From positions 62,001-126,000 of the forward strand of contig CAMHUU010000001.1 in assembly GCA_946188395.1 (NCBI GenBank): 64,000 bases of DNA, written 5' to 3'. How positions within the stretch are numbered: position 1 is the stretch's first letter; each line of letters begins with the position of its first letter. Source of the stretch: an uncultured Prevotellaceae bacterium (GTDB lineage Bacteria; Bacteroidota; Bacteroidia; Bacteroidales; Bacteroidaceae). A program made the position numbers and the translations under genes. Of the stretch, positions 33,603 through 41,958 are shown piece after piece. The notes beneath the pieces are model-generated. The model saw only the letters and a program-made list of their open reading frames with translations. It made no database searches and was not told the origin of the DNA.

Positions 33603-34856
33603 ATGAGAATAGATATTGATTCATATAGAGAAATCCTTGATACGCTGACCCGCAACAAGGCACGATCGTTTCTGACGGGCTTTGGCGTATTCTGGGGTGT
33701 CTTCATGCTTGTTGCTCTTATCGGAGGCGGACAAGGTCTGAAGGAGATGCTGGAGAAAAACTTCGAGGGTTTTGCACAAAATACCGTTATTGTTTGGGGA
33801 CAGCAGACTTCAAAGGCTTACAAAGGTTTCCGCAAGGGACGTTGGTGGAGCATGGACTATAAGGATATCGAGCGTTTGAAGCAGCGTGTTCCTGAGCTCG
33901 ATGTGGCGGCACCTGTGCTCTTTGCCCCTTGGGGAAAGTCGAACACGGCCTATTATGGCGACCAGAAGACAAATCCACGTATCCAGGGTACATCGCCAGA
34001 TTATGCCAAAGTGGTAGCTCCCAAACTCTACTATGGTCGTTATATCAACGAGATGGACATGAAGGAGCATCGTAAGGTGTGTGTCATTGGTAAGAAAATC
34101 TATAAAGAACTCTTCAAAGAGGGTGGTGATCCTTGTGGCAAGAGCATTCGCATCGACTCTACCTACTACGAGGTGATAGGTGTAGATTATGCCTCGACGA
34201 ATATGAATATCAACGGACGAGGCGAGGAAAAGGTAACGCTGCCGGTGACTCTGATGCAGCAGACCTACAATCGTGGTAACCAAGTGGATATGATAGTGGC
34301 TACTGGCCGCCAAGGTGTGGTGATGTCGAAATTGACAGACCGCATCCGCGAGACAGTGACAATGGCACATTTCGTGGATCCTACTGACGAACAGGGAGCC
34401 ATGGTGTTTAATACCGAGGTGCTCTTCCAGATGCTCGATAACCTGTTCCGAGGTGTCAACTTCCTCATCTGGCTTGTGGGTCTCGGAACACTGCTTGCAG
34501 GAGCCATTGGTGTGTCGAATATCATGATGGTCACCGTTCGCGAGCGTACCACGGAGATTGGTATCCGCCGAGCCATCGGAGCGACACCGAAGATGATTCT
34601 TTCGCAGATTATCTCCGAAAGTATCGTACTGACACTGGTTGCCGGTATGAGTGGCATTCTCTTTGGCGTGCTGATTCTGCAGATGCTTGAAATGGGTAAT
34701 ACCGAGGACGGCATTGTGGCTGCTCACTTCCAGGTCGGATTTTGGACAGCTATCTTTGCAGCACTTGTGGTGTCAGCCATGGGTGTGCTTGCAGGATTAG
34801 CCCCTGCTGCCCGTGCCATGAGCATCAAACCTGTCGATGCCATGCGCGACGAGTAG
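33603..34856 (+). CDS. MacB-like FtsX-domain permease 2
   Basis: A 417-residue paralogue of the previous gene. Start chosen at ATG 33603 (MRIDIDSYREILDTLTRNKARSFLT, given as the first 25 residues only by position); an upstream in-frame TTG at 33597 is less likely. A TMH lies near 22-44, the periplasmic domain at about 50-285, and the FtsX domain at the end has the coupling motif NIMMVTVRERTTEIGIRRAIGATP and ends KPVDAMR. It probably heterodimerises with permease 1. The 23-bp gap before it contains an AATGAAAAATGAAG-type short repeat. An 8-bp hairpin (34861-34881) follows the stop. Confidence 0.9.
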   Translation: MRIDIDSYREILDTLTRNKARSFLTGFGVFWGVFMLVALIGGGQGLKEMLEKNFEGFAQNTVIVWGQQTSKAYKGFRKGRWWSMDYKDIERLKQRVPELDVAAPVLFAPWGKSNTAYYGDQKTNPRIQGTSPDYAKVVAPKLYYGRYINEMDMKEHRKVCVIGKKIYKELFKEGGDPCGKSIRIDSTYYEVIGVDYASTNMNINGRGEEKVTLPVTLMQQTYNRGNQVDMIVATGRQGVVMSKLTDRIRETVTMAHFVDPTDEQGAMVFNTEVLFQMLDNLFRGVNFLIWLVGLGTLLAGAIGVSNIMMVTVRERTTEIGIRRAIGATPKMILSQIISESIVLTLVAGMSGILFGVLILQMLEMGNTEDGIVAAHFQVGFWTAIFAALVVSAMGVLAGLAPAARAMSIKPVDAMRDE

Positions 34857-34860
34857 TGTT

Positions 34861-34881
34861 GTCAGCGGTTTTGCCGCTGAC
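34861..34881 (+). terminator. Short hairpin between permease 2 and the adaptor
   Basis: GTCAGCGG/CCGCTGAC with a 5-nt loop, no T-run. It more likely modulates or stabilises the operon mRNA than terminates it. Confidence 0.4.
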
Positions 34882-34917
34882 CAAGGATAAGAACAAAAAC
34901 AAAAAACAACATAGATT

Positions 34918-36027
34918 ATGAAACGTTACAGTAAACTGATTATCGCAGCGATTATCGCGCTGATCTTCATCGGAACCTTCGTGTTCCTTTGGCAGAAGAG
35001 TCAACCCAAGGAAGTTGTGTACTCCGAGTTTACCCCGAAGTTGGACAGCATCCAGAAAACCACCATCATTACAGGTAAGATAGAACCTCGCAACGAGGTG
35101 AATATCAAGCCCCAGATTTCTGGCATCATCTCTGAGCTGTACAAGGTTCCAGGCGATTATGTGAATGCTGGAGACGTCATCGCCAAGGTGAAGGTTATTC
35201 CCGATATGAATCAGCTGAGCTCTGCCGAGATGCGTGTGCGCCTGGCAGAGATTAATCTGAAACAGGCCGAGACAGACTTCCAACGTGAAGAGAACCTCTT
35301 TAACCAGAAACTGGTATCTGCCGACGAGTACGACAAATCCCGCCTGGCACTGAATCAGGCCAAGCAGGAGAAACTTGCTGCCGAGGATGCTTTGCAGGTG
35401 GTTCGCGACGGTGTATCGAAATCGAACGCCAAGGCATCGTCAACACTCATCCGTTCGACTATTAGCGGCGTCATCCTCGACATTCCCGTCAAGGTCGGTA
35501 ACAGCGTCATTCTCTCGAATACGTTTAACGATGGTACCACCATTGCCAGTGTGGCTAACATGAATGACCTCATCTTCCGTGGTAATATTGACGAGACAGA
35601 GGTCGGACAACTCATCAGCGGCATGCCTATGAAGATTACTATTGGTGCCCTGCAGGACCTGAAGTTCGATGCAGCATTGGAGTATATCTCGCCCAAGGCT
35701 GTCGAGTCGAATGGTGCCAATCAGTTTGAAATCAAGGCTGCTGTTCATGTGGCCAAGGACGATAAGTTACGCTCGGGCTATAGTGCTAACGCAGAAATTG
35801 TTCTTGCCCGTGCCGACAAGGTGCTTACCATCCCCGAGAGTGCTATTGAGTTCAGCGGCGACTCCACTTTCGTCTACATCATCAAGGGCGAAGGAAAAGA
35901 GAAGGATTACGACCGCCGTCATGTCGTTACGGGACTCTCTGATGGTGTGAATATCGAGATTAAGAAGGGCCTCACCGATAAGGATAAGGTGCGTGGGCCG
36001 GAGATTATTGCTGACGACGATAAATAG
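34918..36027 (+). CDS. Periplasmic adaptor (membrane fusion protein)
   Basis: A 369-residue HlyD/RND-type adaptor. An N-terminal membrane anchor (about 7-24) is followed by the lipoyl half-motifs (PQISGIISELYKVPGDYVNAGD, about 66-87; STISGVILDIPVKVGNSV later), an alpha hairpin (about 105-165) and beta-barrel and membrane-proximal domains. Links the MacB-type permeases to TolC. In the operon it stands between permease 2 and the TolC gene, 9 bp from the latter. Confidence 0.9.
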   Translation: MKRYSKLIIAAIIALIFIGTFVFLWQKSQPKEVVYSEFTPKLDSIQKTTIITGKIEPRNEVNIKPQISGIISELYKVPGDYVNAGDVIAKVKVIPDMNQLSSAEMRVRLAEINLKQAETDFQREENLFNQKLVSADEYDKSRLALNQAKQEKLAAEDALQVVRDGVSKSNAKASSTLIRSTISGVILDIPVKVGNSVILSNTFNDGTTIASVANMNDLIFRGNIDETEVGQLISGMPMKITIGALQDLKFDAALEYISPKAVESNGANQFEIKAAVHVAKDDKLRSGYSANAEIVLARADKVLTIPESAIEFSGDSTFVYIIKGEGKEKDYDRRHVVTGLSDGVNIEIKKGLTDKDKVRGPEIIADDDK

Positions 36028-36036
36028 TAAAAAGCC

Positions 36037-37368
36037 ATGAAGATAATATCAGTTTTTGTTCTGTTTGCTGCGATATTATCGCAGCCCATCTCGGCTCAGA
36101 CAAAGCAGTGGTCTCTGCGTGAGTGTTGCGATTATGCTGTCGAGCATAATATCAGCATCAAACAGCAGGAGAATTCCCGCCGTCAGCAGGAATTGCAGCT
36201 TTCGACGGCTAAGAACTCACGTCTGCCGGATCTCAATGTCTCTGCCTCGCAGAACTTCTCATTCGGACGTGGTCTCACCGCAGCGAACACCTATTCGAAC
36301 ACGAATACTTCGTCGACGTCGTTCCAGATGGGAACCAGTGTACCCATCTTTACTGGTTTCCAAATCCCCAATCAGATTAAGCTCAATCAGCTGAATCTGG
36401 AGGCTGCTACTGCCGATCTCGAGAAGGCGAAGAACGACATCCAGATGCAGGTCGCGCAGGCCTACGTACAGATTCTGTATGACCTTGAAATCGCTGATGT
36501 TGCCCATCGACAGATAGATATTGATTCTGCACAGGTTGCTCGTCTGCAGGCTTTCGTCAACAACGGCAAGGCTTCCGAAGCCGAACTTTCGCAACAGAAG
36601 GCAACACTTGCCAACAGTCGGCTCATGGCTACGCAGGCTGACAACAATACCCGTCTGGCCATCCTTACTCTGACGCAATTGCTCGAACTGCCTACGCCCG
36701 ATGGTTTTGCCATCGTCCGTCCTGATATTTCTAAAATTCCTGGACTGTCGGGAGTTTCCGGACTTACCCCCGATATGATCTATGCCGAAGCTCTTGGCGT
36801 CAAGCCCGAAATAGCTGCCCAGCAACTTCGTCTGAAGGCCACCAGCCACAATATCAAAATTGCTCAGGCCGCCAATCTTCCCACACTGTCGTTGAATGGA
36901 GGACTCGGCACCAACTATTACACGACAAGTGGTTTCAAGAGCGATGCCTTTGGCACCCAGCTGAAGAACAACTTCTCGCAGTATATCGGATTGAATCTTA
37001 ATGTGCCCATTTTCTCACGTTTCCAGACGCGCAACAACATTCGTCATGCCCGCATCGAACAGGAGAATCAACAGCTGCAACTCGACAATACGAAGAAGAC
37101 GCTCTATAAGGAAATCCAGCAGGTGTACTACAATGCGCTGAACGCACAGACGAAGGAGAAATCTTCAGAAGAAGCCTTGCAGAGCACCAAGGATGCCTTC
37201 CAGCTGATGCAGGCGAAATACGAGAACGGCAAGGCTACCATCACCGAGTTCAACGAATCGAAGAACAACTACCTGAAGTCGGAGTCAGACCTTGTGCAGG
37301 CCCGCTACGAGAACCTCTACCAGCAGACTCTCATCGAGTTCTACCGAGGCCATGAACTCGACTTTTGA
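36037..37368 (+). CDS. TolC-family outer membrane efflux protein
   Basis: A 443-residue outer-membrane channel. Signal peptide 1-20 (ending SQPISAQ) and two OEP repeats typical of the family (WSLRECCDYAVEHNISIKQQ near the start; an AEALGVKPEIAAQQLRLKAT repeat start near 250), with long amphipathic helices between. Completes the tripartite pump. A shared terminator follows at 37390. Confidence 0.92.
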   Translation: MKIISVFVLFAAILSQPISAQTKQWSLRECCDYAVEHNISIKQQENSRRQQELQLSTAKNSRLPDLNVSASQNFSFGRGLTAANTYSNTNTSSTSFQMGTSVPIFTGFQIPNQIKLNQLNLEAATADLEKAKNDIQMQVAQAYVQILYDLEIADVAHRQIDIDSAQVARLQAFVNNGKASEAELSQQKATLANSRLMATQADNNTRLAILTLTQLLELPTPDGFAIVRPDISKIPGLSGVSGLTPDMIYAEALGVKPEIAAQQLRLKATSHNIKIAQAANLPTLSLNGGLGTNYYTTSGFKSDAFGTQLKNNFSQYIGLNLNVPIFSRFQTRNNIRHARIEQENQQLQLDNTKKTLYKEIQQVYYNALNAQTKEKSSEEALQSTKDAFQLMQAKYENGKATITEFNESKNNYLKSESDLVQARYENLYQQTLIEFYRGHELDF

Positions 37369-37389
37369 ATACTTGGCTCTTAATAAAGA

Positions 37390-37432
37390 ATAAGTGGCAC
37401 TTATCGTGCGATAAGTGCCACTTATTTTCTAA
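37390..37432. terminator. Bidirectional terminator between tolC and GH53
   Basis: ATAAGTGGCACTTATCG (37390-37406) and CGATAAGTGCCACTTAT (37409-37425) form a perfect long stem (inner pairs opened for the loop), with T-rich ends on both strands, between convergent genes. Confidence 0.88.
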
Positions 37433-37442
37433 TAACCAAGCC

Positions 37443-38708
37443 TTATTTCACGATAACCTTTTTACCTTGATGGATGTAGATGCCCTTTTGTGTGGGCTGG
37501 GCTGAAAGTCGCCTGCCGTCAAGGGTAAACCAATGACTGTCGGTGATTGTTTCGCGGTTCACGACATCTATACCTGTACTGTTCACAAAGTTCTTCAGTT
37601 CATAGAGGGCTTTCAGAGCTTTTCCTGTCTTGTAGTGGAACAGGGCGGCATTCCAATAGCCGCTGGTGAAGTCCTTGCTCCAGTCTTCGCCTCCATCCTT
37701 GAATACGATGTTGTTGAGTGTGTATTCAGGATACCACCAGAAGATGCCGTTGACGTTGGGATGTGTCTGTAAGGCAGCTATGAGATCGGTGGTAAACTGC
37801 TTTTGTCCACTTTCCGACAAGGGCCACGTGCTGGTGAAGTTGTATTTAGCATCGGACAACTGCCATTGGAAACCATAGCCCGTCTCGACAATCATAATCT
37901 GTTTGTCGGGATGGTCAGCTTCGAGTGTCGTCAAGGCTGTGTTGAGCACACTCAGGTTGCCGTGATAGTCAGGATAGTAGCTCAGCCCGATGATGTCGTA
38001 GGCCACATCACTGTATTTCTTCAGCTGATTATAGAACTTGGGTACGTCAGCTGGAGCATGCATTTCAGTATGGATGACTATTTTTGCTTGGGGACACTCC
38101 TCGCGACAGGCTTTGATAGCGCTGGAGAGATAGGCTGCAAAATGATTCCATGATCCTCCTGACGGGGCACCGCCACCGGCATAAATCTTGCCTGTGGGCC
38201 ACAGCATGCCAGTGGTAATCTCATTGCCTGTCTGGATAAAATCGGGTTCGGCGCCAGCTTGTTTCATCTCTTGCAGACACTCTTTGGTGTATTCGCCTAT
38301 CTTGGCAGCCAGCTGTTCGGCAGTCAGCGATTTCCATTCCGCCGGTGTGGCATGCTGTCCAGGATCGGTCCAGGTGTCGCTATAGTGGAAGTCGAGCATG
38401 AATTGGAACCCAGCGTCTTTGATTTGCTTGCCCAAGGACTTGACATACGCCAGATCTTGGATGGCTCCTTCCTTCCGGTCCTCAGCAGAAGCCTTTGACG
38501 GGTCAACAAACAAGCGGACGCGCATGGCATTCCAACCCTGTTCCTTGAAAAAGGCCAATGGCTGTACGGCCTGTCCATCCTGGTTGTTGTAGATAGCTCC
38601 TTGTTCTTGGAATTTCGGCAACATCGATATGTCGCCGCCTACGTATTTTTGTGCTGAAACCATGGTGGTCAGCACAAGGCATAATGTCAGTAGTAGAGTA
38701 TTCTTCAT
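37443..38708 (-). CDS. GH53 endo-beta-1,4-galactanase
   Basis: A 421-residue secreted enzyme cutting the beta-1,4-galactan side chains of pectin. Signal peptide 1-19 (ending VSAQ), then the GH53 TIM barrel with GGDISMLP, MRVRLFVDP, DFHYSDTWTDPG, acid/base E163 in QTGNEIT and nucleophile E275 in VETGYGF. The last 30 residues (WFTLDGRRL..GIYIHQGKKVIVK) form the short C-terminal motif shared with the GH10 and CE6 proteins here, presumably a secretion/anchoring signal. Single gene; it complements the pectinase at the left end of the window. Confidence 0.93.
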   Translation of the reverse strand: MKNTLLLTLCLVLTTMVSAQKYVGGDISMLPKFQEQGAIYNNQDGQAVQPLAFFKEQGWNAMRVRLFVDPSKASAEDRKEGAIQDLAYVKSLGKQIKDAGFQFMLDFHYSDTWTDPGQHATPAEWKSLTAEQLAAKIGEYTKECLQEMKQAGAEPDFIQTGNEITTGMLWPTGKIYAGGGAPSGGSWNHFAAYLSSAIKACREECPQAKIVIHTEMHAPADVPKFYNQLKKYSDVAYDIIGLSYYPDYHGNLSVLNTALTTLEADHPDKQIMIVETGYGFQWQLSDAKYNFTSTWPLSESGQKQFTTDLIAALQTHPNVNGIFWWYPEYTLNNIVFKDGGEDWSKDFTSGYWNAALFHYKTGKALKALYELKNFVNSTGIDVVNRETITDSHWFTLDGRRLSAQPTQKGIYIHQGKKVIVK

Positions 38709-38731
38709 ATCGTTAGTAGTTGTTTTGTATG

Positions 38732-38929
38732 CTATTTCTTATGGCGATTGGCCCGCTGCTCACGGTATTTGGCTTTCTGTCGGGCAGAGCCACTACCGTG
38801 AGCACCAGTGATGTATTTCTTTTTCTTGGCCTTGGTCTTTACCTTGTCTTCTTCCTTGCGGGGACCGCCGCCACGACCAAACGAAATGCCATTTTCCAGA
38901 ATCTCCTGGAAGTCACTCTCTTTACTCAT
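38732..38929 (-). CDS. Small highly basic hypothetical protein
   Basis: A 65-residue protein, unrecognised. The first third is acidic/neutral (SKESDFQEILENGISFGRGGG), the rest strongly basic (KTKAKKKKYITGAHGSGSARQKAKYREQR). No signal peptide or membrane segment. The composition suggests nucleic acid or ribosome binding, but no motif proves it. It ends 23 bp before GH53 and begins 36 bp after the AICAR transformylase stop, so it could be cotranscribed with that gene. Confidence 0.6.
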   Translation of the reverse strand: MSKESDFQEILENGISFGRGGGPRKEEDKVKTKAKKKKYITGAHGSGSARQKAKYREQRANRHKK

Positions 38930-38965
38930 AATTATGAATGATGCATTATGAATTATGCATTAAAT

Positions 38966-40153
38966 TTAATGATGGAAAAGACGAACTCCAGTAAATGCCA
39001 TTGCGATACCATACTTGTCGCAGGTCATGATGACATGATCGTCGCGAACAGAGCCGCCAGCCTGAGCGATGAACTCGACACCGCTCTTGTGAGCGCGCTC
39101 GATATTGTCGCCAAAGGGGAAGAAGGCATCAGAGCCAAGAGCCACCTTCGTGTTCTGGGCAATCCAAGCTTTCTTTTCTTCTAAAGTCAGTACTTCTGGC
39201 TGCTCCGTAAAGAACTGCTGCCAGGCACCGTCGCGCAATACGTCATCATGCTCGTCTTCAGAGATATACACGTCGATGGTGTTGTCGCGGTCAGCACGAC
39301 GGATGCCCTCCTTGAATGGCAGTGCCATTACCTTCGGATGCTGGCGCAGCCACCAGATGTCGGCCTTGTTGCCTGCCAGGCGGGTACAGTGGATACGGCT
39401 CTGCTGGCCGGCACCGATACCGATAGCCTGTCCGTCCTTGACGTAGCAGACGCTGTTCGACTGGGTGTACTTCAGCGTGATGAGGGCGATGATGAGGTCG
39501 CGCTTGGCCTCAGGTGTGAAGGTCTTGTTCTGCGTGGGGATATTCTCGAAGAGGGCGTCGTCGTCGAGACGGATTTCGTTGCGGCCCTGCTCGAAGGTAA
39601 TACCGAAGACCTGCTTGCGCTCGATGGGCTCGGGCACGTAGCTGGGGTCAATCTTGATGACGTTGTAGGTACCCTTGCGCTTATCCTTCAAAATCTCGAT
39701 GGCTTCAGTGGTATAGTCAGGCGCAATGACACCATCGCTGACCTCACGTTTCAGCAGCAAGGCGGTGGTGGCATCGCAGGTGTCGCTCAGAGCCACGAAG
39801 TCGCCATAGCTCGACATGCGGTCAGCACCGCGGGCACGGGCATAGGCACAGGCAATGGCACTGTCGTCCAATCCCTTCACGTCATCCACGAAGTAGATTT
39901 TTTTCAGCGTGTCGCTCAGGGGTAACCCCACGGCGGCACCGGCAGGGCTGACGTGCTTGAACGACGCTGCGGCGGGCAGACCTGTGGCAGCCTTCAGCTC
40001 TTTTACCAGTTGCCAGGCGTTGAAGGCATCGAGGAAGTTGATGTAGCCAGGACGACCGTTAATCACTTCGATGGGGAGCTCACCCTCGGTCATGAAGATT
40101 CGTGAGGGCTTCTGATTCGGATTACATCCGTACTTGAGTGCTAATTCTTTCAT
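38966..40153 (-). CDS. Stand-alone AICAR transformylase (PurH C-terminal domain)
   Basis: 395 residues corresponding to the AICAR transformylase part of PurH, which adds the last purine carbon using 10-formyl-THF to make FAICAR. Catalytic-core features are SFKHVSPAGAAVGLPL (Lys-His), YARARGADRMSSYGDF, IGAGQQSRIHCTRLAGNKADIWWLRQHP and SDAFFPFGDNIERAHKSGV. The N-terminal MGS/IMP cyclohydrolase domain (about 190 residues) is missing, as in a known separate lineage. So either IMP cyclohydrolase is encoded elsewhere or this is a second copy. Start ATG 40153 matches the family; the open frame upstream crosses the promoter. Confidence 0.9.
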   Translation of the reverse strand: MKELALKYGCNPNQKPSRIFMTEGELPIEVINGRPGYINFLDAFNAWQLVKELKAATGLPAAASFKHVSPAGAAVGLPLSDTLKKIYFVDDVKGLDDSAIACAYARARGADRMSSYGDFVALSDTCDATTALLLKREVSDGVIAPDYTTEAIEILKDKRKGTYNVIKIDPSYVPEPIERKQVFGITFEQGRNEIRLDDDALFENIPTQNKTFTPEAKRDLIIALITLKYTQSNSVCYVKDGQAIGIGAGQQSRIHCTRLAGNKADIWWLRQHPKVMALPFKEGIRRADRDNTIDVYISEDEHDDVLRDGAWQQFFTEQPEVLTLEEKKAWIAQNTKVALGSDAFFPFGDNIERAHKSGVEFIAQAGGSVRDDHVIMTCDKYGIAMAFTGVRLFHH

Positions 40154-40183
40154 TGTTAATATGATTTTTTTCGTTTCTGGCTG

Positions 40184-40211
40184 CAAAATTACAAAAAAAA
40201 ATGTAATTTTG
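40184..40211. promoter_or_regulatory. Divergent -7 boxes: AICAR transformylase (-) and 78-aa protein (+)
   Basis: CAAAATTA at 40184-40191 reads TAATTTTG on the - strand (31 bp from the ATG at 40153). TAATTTTG at 40204-40211 on the + strand lies 9 bp before the ATG at 40220, implying an almost leaderless mRNA. Confidence 0.7.
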
Positions 40212-40219
40212 CATGCGTT

Positions 40220-40456
40220 ATGGAGAAAAAGAGACATGCACTGCGTAAACTTTTAGAAGCAGTGGAGAAAGAATTGTTGCAGAAGCCCAATCGCAAGACG
40301 CTGGACCGGCTGTCGTTATTGGCTGGTTTCCAGGATTGGGAGTCGTTCCAGGAAACCCTGCATGGTGACTTGGGGGGCGAAACCATCTATGGCGGTCATC
40401 AAGACCACAGCAAGCAGACGGAAAAGGAAACGAAAAAAGAGACACCCAACCAATGA
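40220..40456 (+). CDS. Small hypothetical protein (78 aa)
   Basis: Unrecognised 78-residue protein with a helical N-terminus (LRKLLEAVEKELLQ, then TLDRLSLLAGFQDWESFQETLHGDLGG) and a hydrophilic, charged C-terminal tail (HSKQTEKETKKE). No signal peptide. Supported by its own promoter box 9 bp upstream and a terminator overlapping its stop; codon use is regular. Possibly a small regulatory or adaptor protein; no function assigned. Confidence 0.65.
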   Translation: MEKKRHALRKLLEAVEKELLQKPNRKTLDRLSLLAGFQDWESFQETLHGDLGGETIYGGHQDHSKQTEKETKKETPNQ

Positions 40457-40468
40457 GTGTCTCTTTTT
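40434..40468. terminator. Bidirectional terminator between the 78-aa gene and rplS
   Basis: AAAAAGAGACAC (40434-40445) and GTGTCTCTTTTT (40457-40468) pair over 12 bp with an 11-nt loop containing the stop codon of the + gene; T-runs on both strands. Confidence 0.85.
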
Positions 40469-40490
40469 ATGTCGTGCAGGAACGTGCGGC

Positions 40491-40853
40491 TTAGTCGGCC
40501 TTAATGGCAGAACGCTTCTCCTTAATACGGGCAGCCTTACCAGTAAGCTTGCGCAGATAGTAAAGCTTAGCGCGACGAACCTTACCAACCTTGTTCACCT
40601 CGATGCTCTCAATGTTGGGCGACTCGATGGGGAAGATACGCTCTACACCAACGGTACCTGACATCTTGCGAACAGTGAAGCGTTTTTTCTCACCGTGACC
40701 ACAGATCTTGATAACGACGCCACGATAGAGCTGGATACGCTCCTTAGAACCCTCGATAATTTTGTAAGCGACAGTGATAGTGTCACCAGCCTTGAACTCT
40801 GGGAACTGCTTGCCGGTTGCAAATGCTTCTTCAGCAACTTTAATTAAATCCAT
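40491..40853 (-). CDS. rplS: 50S ribosomal protein L19
   Basis: A 120-residue ribosomal protein at the 30S-50S interface. Start chosen at [11 protein letters not shown]; the longer open frame lies in the leader. Family motifs: [56 protein letters not shown] and [22 protein letters not shown]. Extended by a few basic residues at the C-terminus compared with the usual 115. It has a leader of about 90 nt with two hairpins (see the regulatory entry), and a strong promoter box; transcribed alone. Confidence 0.96.
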   Translation of the reverse strand: MDLIKVAEEAFATGKQFPEFKAGDTITVAYKIIEGSKERIQLYRGVVIKICGHGEKKRFTVRKMSGTVGVERIFPIESPNIESIEVNKVGKVRRAKLYYLRKLTGKAARIKEKRSAIKAD

Positions 40854-40957
40854 TTTACTATTAAAATAATAATGTTGTTGTATCGTTCCAACGCAACATA
40901 GACGGGCAACTCGTGACTTCCCTCCATCGGTTACGCCGAAAAGCGGCTGCAAAGGTA
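40854..40957 (-). promoter_or_regulatory. rplS promoter and structured leader
   Basis: CAAAGGTA at 40950-40957 reads TACCTTTG on the - strand. The resulting leader of about 90 nt contains two small hairpins: GCCG/CGGC (40935-40938 with 40944-40947) and ATGTTG/CAACAT (40872-40877 with 40894-40899), the latter close to the start codon. Such leaders before ribosomal genes often give feedback control; here it is only a candidate. Confidence 0.55.
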
Positions 40958-41020
40958 CGAATTTTTATTGAAATACAAAAAAATATGGCGAAAAAATTAG
41001 GATTTGGCCATTATTTTTTG

Positions 41021-41028
41021 TATTTTTG
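41021..41028 (+). promoter_or_regulatory. -7 box of the 5'-nucleotidase pair
   Basis: TATTTTTG followed by CAGC, 20 bp before the ATG at 41049. Confidence 0.65.
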
Positions 41029-41048
41029 CAGCATAAAACTATGATATT

Positions 41049-41837
41049 ATGAAAAGACAACCCACATTGATGACTCTGATGGCCATCTTATTGATGGCGG
41101 TTTGTGCGTGCCGTTCTCATTATGAGGTGGCTGGCATTCAGCGCACCAGAATTCTGGTCGATAGCCGCTACGATGCCCAGCCCGATGTCCGTGCAACGGA
41201 ATTTTTAGCTCCTTACAAACATGTTGTCGACAGCGTCATGGGACCTATTGTGGGGCGTTCGGCCAAGTATATGACGGCCCAGCGTCCGGAAGGCACCCTA
41301 TCGAACCTGTTGGCTGACATCTTAGTATGGGCGGCAAAGGACTACAACGAACAGGTTGATTTGGGCATTTACAACATGGGAGGTGTACGTGCCGACTTGC
41401 CCAAGGGCGAGATTACCTATGGCAATGTGCTCGACGTGGCACCGTTCGAGAACAAGATTGCTTTCATCACGCTGTCTGGCGATGTGCTGCTTGAACTGCT
41501 GGGACAGATTGCCGCTGTGGGTGGCGAGGGTATGAGTCATTCAATGCGGATGGTCATCTCAAAGGACAACAAACTGGTCAGTGCGACCATCAATGGTGAG
41601 CCCGTAGACCCCGCCCGCAACTATCGCGTCACCACCATTGACTATCTGTTGGGCGGTACCGACAAGATGGAAGCTTTCAAGAAGGGCACGAATATCAATT
41701 CGCCCAAAGAAACCAGTAACAATACGCGATTCATCATCATGAACTACTTCCGCGACATGCAGAAGCAGGGCAAGGTGGTGGATGCTGAAATCGAGGGACG
41801 AGTAACTATCGCGGGCGAATCCCTAAATATTAAATAA
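41049..41837 (+). CDS. 5'-nucleotidase C-terminal (substrate-binding) domain lipoprotein
   Basis: 262 residues equal to the C-terminal domain of UshA-type nucleotidases. Lipobox AVCAC after a short signal peptide. Family signatures: TLSNLLADILVWAA, LGIYNMGGVRADLPKGEITYGNVLDVAPFENK, and YRVTTIDYLLGGTD. The metal-dependent half is encoded by the next gene, so the usual single chain is split, with the C-terminal part coming first. The last residues and stop (SLNIK) lie in the CCTAAATATAAAATAA-like repeat that also ends the GH43 gene at 52094. Confidence 0.85.
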   Translation: MKRQPTLMTLMAILLMAVCACRSHYEVAGIQRTRILVDSRYDAQPDVRATEFLAPYKHVVDSVMGPIVGRSAKYMTAQRPEGTLSNLLADILVWAAKDYNEQVDLGIYNMGGVRADLPKGEITYGNVLDVAPFENKIAFITLSGDVLLELLGQIAAVGGEGMSHSMRMVISKDNKLVSATINGEPVDPARNYRVTTIDYLLGGTDKMEAFKKGTNINSPKETSNNTRFIIMNYFRDMQKQGKVVDAEIEGRVTIAGESLNIK

Positions 41838-41958
41838 AAAATAATAAATATAAAGAGCAATGAAAAAGAACACTATACATATACGTTTTACGCAGAATCT
41901 ACTGCCTGCCGTTTTATTTTTTATTTTTTCTTTTTTATTTAGCCCTGCAGGGGCGCAG
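41838..41958 (+). repeat. Junction repeat with signal-peptide cassette (copy 1)
   Basis: From the C-terminal codons of the upstream gene (CCTAAATATTAAATAAAAAATAAT) to the signal peptide of the downstream gene (ATTTTTTATTTTTTCTTTT... then AGCCCTGCAGGGGCGCAG). Both ends recur at 52001-52105 and 54127-54250. The palindrome AGCCCTxxAGGG codes the Ser-Pro-x-x-Ala cleavage region. Confidence 0.7.

Noticed and set aside
39248..39925. 225-codon frame on + strand
   Set aside because: Antisense shadow of the AICAR transformylase.
40854..40952. Extra 33 N-terminal residues for L19
   Set aside because: They overlap the leader and promoter; L19 begins MDLIKV as in relatives.
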